This document shows, piece after piece, positions 1 through 4,386 of a stretch of DNA of 6,704 nucleotides. Below the pieces are notes generated by a model, which worked only from the letters and a program-made list of their open reading frames with translations, was not told where the DNA came from and ran no database searches. The DNA is taken from positions 1 through 6,704 of the forward strand of contig CACXEB010000334.1 of the NCBI GenBank assembly GCA_902766515.1, given 5' to 3'. The DNA is from an uncultured Eubacteriales bacterium (GTDB lineage Bacteria > Bacillota_A > Clostridia > Christensenellales > Aristaeellaceae). The translations under genes were made by a program, and so were the position numbers. How positions within the stretch are numbered: position 1 is the stretch's first letter; every line of letters starts with the position of its first letter.

Positions 1-210
1 GGCCTGCGGCCTCATCCGCCGGGTGAACCGGCGGACTCCGGGATTCCGTGCCGCAGAGGACAGGGGGGTACGCCGCTGGGCTGTGAGAATGGATGGCTGT
101 TGGGACGACGGTTCGGCCTGCGGCCTCCCGCGATGTGATGGCGATGGTCTGGCACTTGCTGTGGGGGTTTATTTTTTTCTGTGCTCTTTTTTTCAGGGAC
201 GCTTCTGCAC
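1..210. other. non-coding upstream region with short GC-rich repeats
   Basis: No convincing gene is seen on either strand; the short open frames here have no good ribosome binding site and unnatural Arg/Pro-rich translations. The stretch holds a perfect 8-bp hairpin (TCCGCCGG at 15-22, loop GTGAA, CCGGCGGA at 28-35) without a following T-run, and a 13-mer GGCCTGCGGCCTC that occurs twice (1-13 and 115-127) and is itself an interrupted palindrome (GGCC-TGC-GGCC). T-rich tracts at 168-180 and 185-193 could belong to a weak terminator, but I cannot find a matching stem. The left part may be the tail of an upstream gene cut by the window edge. Confidence 0.5.
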
Positions 211-239
211 TTGATTTGTCTATGGATATGCTGTACAAT
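211..239 (+). promoter_or_regulatory. sigma-A-type promoter of the rrf2 operon
   Basis: A -35 box TTGATT (211-216) and a -10 box TACAAT (234-239) are separated by exactly 17 bp, close to the vegetative consensus, in an AT-rich island. The expected transcript start is near 246, which leaves a leader of only about 17 nt and no room for a riboswitch. The promoter overlaps an inverted repeat (218-243), as expected for a self-regulated repressor gene. Confidence 0.8.
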
Positions 240-243
240 AGAC
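218..243. promoter_or_regulatory. candidate Rrf2 operator (inverted repeat over the -10 region)
   Basis: GTCTAT (218-223) and ATAGAC (238-243) are inverted copies separated by 14 bp, covering the promoter spacer and the -10 box. The left arm lies in ATTTGTCTAT (214-223), which recurs exactly on the minus strand at 4369-4360 next to the metNIQ -35 box. Rrf2 proteins commonly bind dyad sites in their own promoters, so autorepression is the natural reading. That this protein binds here is inference. Confidence 0.5.
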
Positions 244-262
244 TGGGGGGAGGGATGAACAG

Positions 263-709
263 ATGAAAATCTCCACACGCGGCCGCTATGCCATCCGTAT
301 CCTGCTGGATATCGCCATGCACCAGCAAAACGGCTTTGTTGCGATGAAGGATATTGCCCGCCGGCAGCAGATCTCCAAGAAATACGGCGACCAGATCGGG
401 ATGCAGCTGAGCCAGGCCGGCCTGCTGCTGGCGGTCCGGGGGCGGTCAGGCGGATACAGGCTGATCCCGCCGCCGCGGGAAGTGTCCGTCCTGAACGTCC
501 TGAACGTGATGGAGGGGTCCCTGGCGCCGGTGCAGTGCCTGGAGACCGGCCGGAATCTCTGTGAGCGGTGCGGTTTCTGCATCACCCTGCCCATGTGGAC
601 GGGGCTCGACCGGGTGGTGAAAGACTACCTGGGCCAGTTCACCCTGCAGACCCTGATCGACCAGGCGCCGCCGCAGCCGGAGCTTGAGGATAGTCCGGTC
701 CCGGACTGA
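263..709 (+). CDS. Rrf2 family transcriptional regulator
   Basis: The 148-residue protein has the usual size and layout of the Rrf2/IscR/CymR/NsrR family. The N-terminal stretch MKISTRGRYAIRILLDIA, a winged helix-turn-helix at about 27-55 and the wing motif RGRSGGYRL (about 59-67) are diagnostic. The dimerization helix and Cys-rich loop follow, with C92, C100, C103 and C106 (C-x7-C-x2-C-x2-C), then the conserved W112. In relatives such Cys residues hold a [2Fe-2S] or [4Fe-4S] cluster that changes DNA affinity with iron-sulfur, redox or NO status; CymR-type members instead control cysteine and methionine metabolism. The start is set by GGAGGG (249-254) 8 nt before ATG; an ATG at 255 is out of frame. 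It is first in an operon with the flavoprotein 39 nt downstream and probably regulates itself. Targets beyond that are unknown; a shared promoter motif hints at metNIQ. Confidence 0.92.
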   Translation: MKISTRGRYAIRILLDIAMHQQNGFVAMKDIARRQQISKKYGDQIGMQLSQAGLLLAVRGRSGGYRLIPPPREVSVLNVLNVMEGSLAPVQCLETGRNLCERCGFCITLPMWTGLDRVVKDYLGQFTLQTLIDQAPPQPELEDSPVPD

Positions 710-748
710 AAATCATTGAGAATGCCGCTGAATGGAGGGATGATCGCA

Positions 749-1303
749 GTGGAACAGGCCAGGCGCGCGCTGATCCTGAATTGCAGCCCTGTCCGCACCG
801 GCGCGACGCAGGAGATCGCGGAGATCGTGGCGGACCGGCTTTCCGACCGTTATCAGACGAAAACGGTCTGTATTGACGATTACCGCTTCGGGTTCTGCAA
901 AGGCTGCAGGCAGTGCCACCGGACGGCCGCCTGTGTCCAGACGGACGGTGTGAGCGTCCTGATGGCGGAGTTTGACCGCGCGGACGTGATCGTCTGCGTG
1001 TCGCCGTCCTACTGGGCGGATATCCCCGGGCAGTTCAAGGCGTTCATCGACCGCTGCACGCCCTGGTGCAACACGCATGAGCCGCATGCGCGGATAGCCC
1101 CCGGCAAGCGGGGGTATGCCATCGCCCTGCGCACCGGTCCGGGCATGCGGGAGTGCGACCGGATCATGGAGAGCATCGAGCATTTCTATGGCCATCTGGA
1201 AATCGCCTGCTGCGGCCGCCTGGGCCTGTGTTCGGTGGAATACAGGGAAGCGGTCGCGGCGCGCCGCGGCGAGATCGAGCGGTTCTGCCGGGAGATTGAA
1301 TAA
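749..1303 (+). CDS. flavodoxin-fold NAD(P)H-dependent oxidoreductase, iron-sulfur flavoprotein-like
   Basis: This 184-residue protein resembles the NADPH-dependent FMN reductase / iron-sulfur flavoprotein (Isf) group. An initial beta strand ALILNCSPVRTGAT (7-20) forms the FMN phosphate loop, and SPSYWADIPGQFKAFIDR (85-102) matches the second flavin-contact segment of the family. Between them is a compact Cys motif, C50-x2-C53-x2-C56-x5-C62, the pattern that holds a [4Fe-4S] cluster in Isf. Expected role: soluble flavin- and possibly cluster-dependent electron transfer; the substrate is unknown. I chose GTG at 749 because GGAGGG (734-739) lies 9 nt upstream. ATG at 740 directly abuts that site, and TTG 716 or ATG 722 would put it inside the gene. 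It lies 39 nt after the rrf2 stop and is probably co-transcribed, so likely a direct target of the regulator. Further Cys residues (103, 107, 136, 154, 155, 161, 180) make it unusually Cys-rich. Confidence 0.85.
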   Translation: MEQARRALILNCSPVRTGATQEIAEIVADRLSDRYQTKTVCIDDYRFGFCKGCRQCHRTAACVQTDGVSVLMAEFDRADVIVCVSPSYWADIPGQFKAFIDRCTPWCNTHEPHARIAPGKRGYAIALRTGPGMRECDRIMESIEHFYGHLEIACCGRLGLCSVEYREAVAARRGEIERFCREIE

Positions 1304-1313
1304 TACTGCTTTC

Positions 1314-1453
1314 CGTCTACCCCATATACATCTGCAAGCGCCTTTTTCGCCCCGGCTGCGCTGCACTGCGGTCGACGTAGCGCAGCTACGCCTCCCTTCG
1401 TTCCACTTCGCCGGGACGAAAAATCCATCTTGCATCTGTACATGCTTTAGACG
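1314..1453. repeat. 140-bp imperfect palindromic element (MITE/REP-like)
   Basis: An interrupted inverted repeat is centred at about 1383.5. Matching arms at the same centre are CGTCTA (1314-1319) with TAGACG (1448-1453); 1325-1338 with 1429-1442 (11 of 14 positions match); TTTTTCGCCCCGGC (1343-1356) with GCCGGGACGAAAAA (1410-1423; 13 of 14); and a central hairpin CGTAGC-GCA-GCTACG (1376-1390). The segments between them are only partly complementary. It starts 10 bp after the flavoprotein stop and ends before the metNIQ terminator. No transposase is present. It could be a non-autonomous mobile repeat, a dispersed palindromic repeat, or a structured transcript end. It is not a canonical terminator, because no clean stem with a T-run follows the outer arms. 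Confidence 0.65.
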
Positions 1454-1476
1454 TCAATCAGTATAACAGAAACAAA

Positions 1477-1518
1477 AAACGGGGCTGTCCCATCGTCGGT
1501 GTTGGGACAGCCCCGTTT
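1477..1518 (-). terminator. intrinsic terminator of metNIQ (possibly bidirectional)
   Basis: A perfect 16-bp stem (1477-1492 with 1503-1518; GC-rich core CGGGGCTGTCCCA) surrounds a 10-nt loop. On the minus strand it is followed by a run of T residues (complement of the A-run 1474-1479), making a strong terminator beginning 12 nt after the metQ stop. In the plus direction the T tract is only GTTTGTATT, so it could stop the rrf2 operon less efficiently. Confidence 0.93.
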
Positions 1519-1530
1519 GTATTGGCAAGG

Positions 1531-2346
1531 TCAGCGCAGCTCTTCGGGGATCCACCACATGCCCGTGTTGTTCTCCGCCAGGTAGGCCTTGAACGCATCG
1601 GAATGGTAGGCGTCCACGATCGCTTTGGCCCATGCCGCGTCCTTGTCCTGCTCCTTCACGGTCACCTGCAGTACCAGGTGGGGCAGGATGTCCTCCTGCG
1701 CCAGGGCGCTGGCGGGATCCACGATTTCGCGGGCGTTCCACACGATGGAGCCGGTGATCAGGCCGAAGTCATAGTCGGCCAGGCTGGTGGGAATGGTGGT
1801 GTTCAGCACCTGGATGATTTCCAGGTTATAGGGGTTCTCCGCGATGTCATCCACGGTGACGGTGGTCACGTCCACGCCGGGATCGAAGGTGATCCAGCCG
1901 ATCTTCTGCAGGATCAGCAGGCAGCGGGCGGTGTTGGAGGCGTCATTGGTGACGGCGACGGTCATGCCCTCGGCAACCTCGTCCAGGCTGGCGTGCCGGG
2001 CGGAATACAGGCCGGCGGGCACCGTGGGGATGGGGCTGATGCCCACCAGGTGGCCGTCATTGTTCGCGTTGAAGTAGGTCTCGATATAGGCGGTGTGCTG
2101 CTCCACGTTCACGTCCACGTCGCCCGCTTCCAGCATCTTGTCGGCGACCAGCAGGTCGCTGGCTTCCACCACTTCGAGGGTATAGCCCTGTTGTTCCAGG
2201 ATGGGGACGATCCCGTCCTCAAACAGCTCGGTGTAGGGCCCCTGGGACTTGGAGTAGCGGATGACCGTCTTATCCTCCGCCAGGGCGGCCGCGGCCATGA
2301 TCAGGATCAGGGCAAGGACCAGCAGGACAGAAAACAGCTTTTTCAT
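1531..2346 (-). CDS. metQ: MetQ/NlpA-type methionine-binding protein of an ABC importer
   Basis: The 271-residue protein captures the substrate outside the cytoplasmic membrane and delivers it to MetNI. It has a basic N-terminus (MKK), a hydrophobic core to about residue 20 and a signal peptidase I-like site ALA|ED after residue 23. Family marks of the NlpA/MetQ fold include VNVEQHTAYIETYF (about 79-92), IPTVPAGLYS (106-115), AVTNDASNTARCLLILQKIG (131-150) and the segment near TGSIVWNAR (198-206). Unlike most MetQ proteins it has no lipobox Cys: the only Cys is C142, inside the domain. AGGAG (2359-2355) 8 nt before the ATG fixes the start; a longer frame reaching 2481 runs back over metI. It is last in metNIQ, 73 nt after metI, and followed by a strong terminator. 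The ligand is probably L-methionine or a related sulfur amino acid, and the leader peptide upstream points to Met and Cys. Confidence 0.93.
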   Translation of the reverse strand: MKKLFSVLLVLALILIMAAAALAEDKTVIRYSKSQGPYTELFEDGIVPILEQQGYTLEVVEASDLLVADKMLEAGDVDVNVEQHTAYIETYFNANNDGHLVGISPIPTVPAGLYSARHASLDEVAEGMTVAVTNDASNTARCLLILQKIGWITFDPGVDVTTVTVDDIAENPYNLEIIQVLNTTIPTSLADYDFGLITGSIVWNAREIVDPASALAQEDILPHLVLQVTVKEQDKDAAWAKAIVDAYHSDAFKAYLAENNTGMWWIPEELR

Positions 2347-2384
2347 GGTGTTGTCTCCTCTCATTTGTCGTCTGTATGTTTCAT

Positions 2385-2402
2385 CCCCCTTCCGGACGGG
2401 GG
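2385..2402 (-). other. metI-metQ intercistronic hairpin
   Basis: CCCCC (2385-2389) and GGGGG (2398-2402) pair around an 8-nt loop containing the palindrome TCCGGA, within the 73-nt gap between the metI stop and the metQ start. No T-run follows on the minus strand, so it is not a terminator. Such hairpins can protect the downstream mRNA and raise binding-protein output relative to the membrane components; that role is inference. Confidence 0.4.
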
Positions 2403-2419
2403 AGGAAAACCGGGATGGA

Positions 2420-3106
2420 TTACCGGTGCTGCCGCAGCTTTCCGCTGACGCGGCTGCCGAGCAGCTGCAGCAGCTGCACAAAGACCACCAGGATCACGAT
2501 GGTCAGGATCAGCAGGGGAAAATTGTACCGCTGGTATCCGTAGGTCAGGGCCAGGTCGCCGACGCCGCCGCCGCCCACATATCCGGCCATGGCGGTGGCA
2601 CCCAGCAGGCCGACCGTGCCGGTGGTCATGGCCAGCACGATGGAGGGCAGGGCTTCCGGCAGCAGGAAGCGGAGGATGATCTGCCGGGTCGTCGCGCCCA
2701 TGGCCTGGGCAGCCTCGATGACGCCGGGGCTTACTTCCAGCAGGGAGTTTTCGATCAGCCGGGCCATGTACGGGCTGATGTAGATCACCAGCGGTACCAG
2801 CATGGCGGTGGAGCCGTAGGTTTTGCCCACGATCAGCCGGGTCAGGGGAAACACGAATACCAGGGTAATGATGAAGGGCATGGAACGCACGATGTTCACA
2901 TACACGTTCACAACCGCGTGGACGGCCCGGTTCTGCCTGAGCCCGCCCTTGCGGCAGAGCACCAGCAGCAGGGCCAGCAGCAGCCCGATCACCGCGCCGA
3001 TCAGCAGCGCCCAGCCCAGCATGTAGACGGTCTGTCCCAGGCTCTCCAGGAGCCTGGGCCACTTGATGCCGAAGGTTTCCTTGAATTGCGCCTGCCAGTC
3101 TGTCAT
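2420..3106 (-). CDS. metI: methionine ABC transporter permease MetI
   Basis: This 228-residue integral membrane protein forms the homodimeric channel of the MetNIQ importer. Hydrophobic segments at about 25-50, 66-92, 101-118, 150-175 and 197-217 fit the five-helix MetI topology. The EAA loop that contacts the ATPase is clear at 131-154 (EAAQAMGATTRQIILRFLLP and following residues). Family signatures include VNIVRSMPFIITLV (70-83), the SPYMARLIENSLLEV region (111-125) and the Gly-rich AGYVGGGGVGDLAL (174-187). The start codon overlaps the metN stop in an ATGA (3106-3103), so translation is coupled to metN. The length is normal, with no sign of damage. Specificity is set mainly by MetQ and the NIL domain of MetN, so the permease alone does not distinguish methionine from related substrates. 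Confidence 0.95.
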   Translation of the reverse strand: MTDWQAQFKETFGIKWPRLLESLGQTVYMLGWALLIGAVIGLLLALLLVLCRKGGLRQNRAVHAVVNVYVNIVRSMPFIITLVFVFPLTRLIVGKTYGSTAMLVPLVIYISPYMARLIENSLLEVSPGVIEAAQAMGATTRQIILRFLLPEALPSIVLAMTTGTVGLLGATAMAGYVGGGGVGDLALTYGYQRYNFPLLILTIVILVVFVQLLQLLGSRVSGKLRQHR

Positions 3107-4131
3107 GCTTCAAACACCATCCTTTCCCGCAGCGCGCCCGCTGCGTCGATCTTCGATTCCGCCTGGGCGATCATTGCGTCGTCCCCGATCAGCTGGAGGA
3201 TGAATACGCTCATCACGCTGCCCTGCATCTCCTGGATCGTCGCGCCCAGGATATTGACTTCCAGCCCCGCCATGCGGCACAGGTTGGCGATCAGGGGCTC
3301 CTTCACAGCGTCGCCGATGAATTTCAGCAGCTCCACCCGCTGGTTCCGCCGCTCGTTCCGCACCACGGAAATGAATTTTTCGGGAACCTGGTCGTTGATC
3401 ACCGTGCGGACGAAGCGCTTCGTGACCTCCTCGCGGGGCGTCCCGAACACGGAAAGCACGCTGCCCTCCTCCACGATCCGGCCGTATTCCATGACGGCCA
3501 CCTTGCTGCAGATCATCTGGATCACCTGCATCTGGTGGGTGATCAGCAGGATGGTGACGCCCATCTCCCGGTTGACTTTTTTGAGCAGCAGCAGGATCGA
3601 TTCCGTGGTTTGTGGATCCAGGGCCGAGGTGGCCTCGTCGCAGAGCAGGATGTCCGGGCGGGTGGCCAGCGCCCGGGCGATGCCGACCCGCTGCTTCTGG
3701 CCGCCCGACAGCTGGCTGACGTAGGCGTTTTCCTTGTCCTCCAGCTCCACGAACCGCAGCACTTCCTTCACCCGCTGGTCGATCTCTTTCCGGGGGGCGC
3801 CCGCCAGCAGCAGCGGCATGGACACGTTGTGCCTGACGGTTTTTCCTTCCAGCAGGTTGAACTGCTGGAACACCATGCCGATTTTGCGGCGCAGCCGCAG
3901 CAGGTCCTTCGGGCTCAGCTTCGAGAGGTCCTGGCCGCTCACGATGACGCTGCCGCTGTCCGGCCGTTCCAGGCCGTTGACCAGCCGGAGCAGGGTGGAT
4001 TTTCCCGCGCCGGAGAATCCCACGATGCCGTAGATATCGCCCTTCTCCACCCGCAGGCTCACCTCGCGCAGCGCGTGCACCTCCTGCCTGCCGTCCTCGA
4101 AGGTCTTGACCGCGTGGTCCACTTGAATCAT
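3103..4131 (-). CDS. metN: methionine ABC transporter ATP-binding protein MetN
   Basis: The 342-residue cytoplasmic ATPase powers methionine uptake. Seen in order: Walker A GFSGAGKST (38-46), Q-loop VFQQFNLL (87-94), signature LSGGQ (141-145), Walker B ILLCDEAT (161-168), D-loop SALD (169-172) and H-loop His199. A C-terminal NIL domain (about 265-340) is the part that in E. coli MetN binds Met and blocks transport when internal Met is high, so feedback inhibition is expected. The start at 4131 follows AAAGGA with a 7-nt spacer and gives the typical MIQVDHAVKTF N-terminus. Longer in-frame starts up to 4224 would place the attenuator terminator inside the gene. It is first in metN-metI-metQ and lies 54 nt beyond the terminator stem. 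Its transcription is predicted to depend on escape from that terminator when Met or Cys is scarce. Confidence 0.96.
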   Translation of the reverse strand: MIQVDHAVKTFEDGRQEVHALREVSLRVEKGDIYGIVGFSGAGKSTLLRLVNGLERPDSGSVIVSGQDLSKLSPKDLLRLRRKIGMVFQQFNLLEGKTVRHNVSMPLLLAGAPRKEIDQRVKEVLRFVELEDKENAYVSQLSGGQKQRVGIARALATRPDILLCDEATSALDPQTTESILLLLKKVNREMGVTILLITHQMQVIQMICSKVAVMEYGRIVEEGSVLSVFGTPREEVTKRFVRTVINDQVPEKFISVVRNERRNQRVELLKFIGDAVKEPLIANLCRMAGLEVNILGATIQEMQGSVMSVFILQLIGDDAMIAQAESKIDAAGALRERMVFEA

Positions 4132-4179
4132 CTCAGTGTCCTTTCCGTCTTTCTGTCCCGCTGTCTCTTCATCGCAAAC

Positions 4180-4204
4180 AAAAAAGCGGCGCATGCTGCG
4201 CCGC
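4180..4204 (-). terminator. attenuator terminator upstream of metN
   Basis: Minus strand: GCGGCGCA (4204-4197), loop GCA, TGCGCCGC (4193-4186), then TTTTTTG and TTT (4185-4176). The perfect 8-bp GC stem with a U-run is a canonical intrinsic terminator, placed inside the metN leader rather than after a gene. Its 5' arm and loop, GCGCAGCA (4201-4194), can instead pair with TGCTGCGC (4255-4248) in the leader peptide gene, so the terminator can be switched off. Confidence 0.92.
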
Positions 4205-4236
4205 ATTGCCAGGACCGCCCCCAAAACGCCGGACGG

Positions 4237-4299
4237 CTACAAAATGAGCGCAGCAAACACACGCATGCTGCGACAACACATCATCATCCGTACGGTCAC
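4237..4299 (-). CDS. Met/Cys leader peptide of the metNIQ attenuator
   Basis: This 20-codon gene has the ribosome binding site AGGAGG (4313-4308) 8 nt before a GTG start and ends with TAG. It reads MTVRMMMCCRSMRVFAALIL: Met at 5, 6, 7 and 12, Cys at 8 and 9. Met and Cys are rare amino acids, so a consecutive MMMCC run just upstream of a terminator marks a control region like the Trp or His runs of trp and his leaders. It begins about 27 nt after the predicted transcript start and precedes metN. The codons CGC AGC ATG after the run form one protector strand, and GCT GCG CTC near the end form the antiterminator strand. The peptide probably has no function once made; its translation is the sensor. 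Start at the internal ATG triplet is unlikely because the ribosome binding site would be too far away. Confidence 0.85.
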   Translation of the reverse strand: MTVRMMMCCRSMRVFAALIL

Positions 4300-4332
4300 T
4301 GCGCTCACCTCCTTTCGATCGGTTCAGATCGT

Positions 4333-4360
4333 ATTATAGTCAAATAATCTACAAAGTCAA
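4333..4360 (-). promoter_or_regulatory. sigma-A-type promoter of metNIQ
   Basis: On the minus strand, TTGACT (4360-4355) and TATAAT (4338-4333) are separated by 16 bp; the -10 box is perfect consensus. The predicted transcript start is near 4326, giving a leader of about 195 nt that contains the leader peptide and attenuator. The -35 box begins only about 25 bp after the M20 stop codon and no terminator lies between them, so read-through from the upstream genes could also feed the attenuator. Confidence 0.88.
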
Positions 4361-4386
4361 TAGACAAATTGTATTTCGATTGTATT
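4357..4386 (-). promoter_or_regulatory. candidate operator / upstream element at the metNIQ promoter
   Basis: Just upstream of and touching the -35 box, the minus strand carries two direct copies of AATACAAT (4386-4379 and 4375-4368) with an 11-bp period, about one helical turn, followed by ATTTGTCTAT (4369-4360) and then TGA. The 10-mer is identical to 214-223 in the rrf2 promoter. The direct repeats could be an activator site or an AT-rich UP element; the shared 10-mer is a candidate Rrf2 site. The first repeat overlaps the M20 stop codon. Confidence 0.45.

Larger units (their letters stand above)
4180..4307 (-). promoter_or_regulatory. Met/Cys ribosome-mediated transcription attenuator of metNIQ
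   Basis: Leader RNA segments by minus-strand position. Outer protector 1: TGAGCGCAG (4307-4299). Inner protector 1': CGCAGCA (4272-4266), directly after the MMMCC codons. Segment 2: TGCTGCGC with CATT (4255-4243). Segment 3: 4207-4194. Segment 4: TGCGCCGC (4193-4186). Possible pairings are 1:2 (9 bp), 1':2 (7 bp, 10-nt loop), antiterminator 2:3 (8 bp, one G-U, a bulged C, then 4 bp) and terminator 3:4 (8 bp). A ribosome stalled on the Met or Cys codons would cover 1' and free segment 2 to hold segment 3, so metNIQ is transcribed. A ribosome reaching the stop (4239-4237) would cover segment 2 and let 3:4 form. Without translation, 1 and 1' sequester segment 2 and termination is the default. 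The pairings are visible; their operation in vivo is inference. Confidence 0.85.

Noticed and set aside
12..278. Minus-strand 88-codon frame and plus-strand 63-codon frame (23-214) upstream of rrf2
   Set aside because: Both lack ribosome binding sites and have biased Pro/His/Arg or Gly/Asp compositions; the minus frame runs over the rrf2 promoter and start.
716..748. Upstream starts TTG 716, ATG 722 and ATG 740 for the plus-strand flavoprotein
   Set aside because: GGAGGG at 734-739 fits only the GTG at 749 (9-nt spacing); the added residues are not part of the fold.
1314..1453. The palindrome as the rho-independent terminator of the rrf2 operon
   Set aside because: The inner hairpin is short and not followed by a T-run, and the long outer stem is interrupted. 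The hairpin at 1477-1518 is a better candidate.
2347..2481. Longer in-frame start for metQ reaching into metI
   Set aside because: The added Cys/Ser-rich stretch looks like an out-of-frame reading of metI. The ATG at 2346 has a good AGGAG and begins a proper signal peptide.
2261..3724. Long plus-strand open frame (487 codons) opposite metQ-metI-metN
   Set aside because: It is antisense to three clearly conserved genes, has a low-complexity Gln/His/Gly-rich translation and no ribosome binding site; it is a by-product of GC-rich codon usage.
4132..4224. Longer in-frame start for metN, adding about 31 residues
   Set aside because: It would translate through the terminator hairpin and T-run (MRRFF and so on), has no ribosome binding site, and MetN homologues begin at the MIQVDHAVKTF-type N-terminus.
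4132..4326. SAM (S-box) riboswitch or T-box in the metN leader
   Set aside because: I find no T-box core sequence and no recognizable SAM riboswitch core. The leader is fully accounted for by a translated peptide gene and its competing helices.
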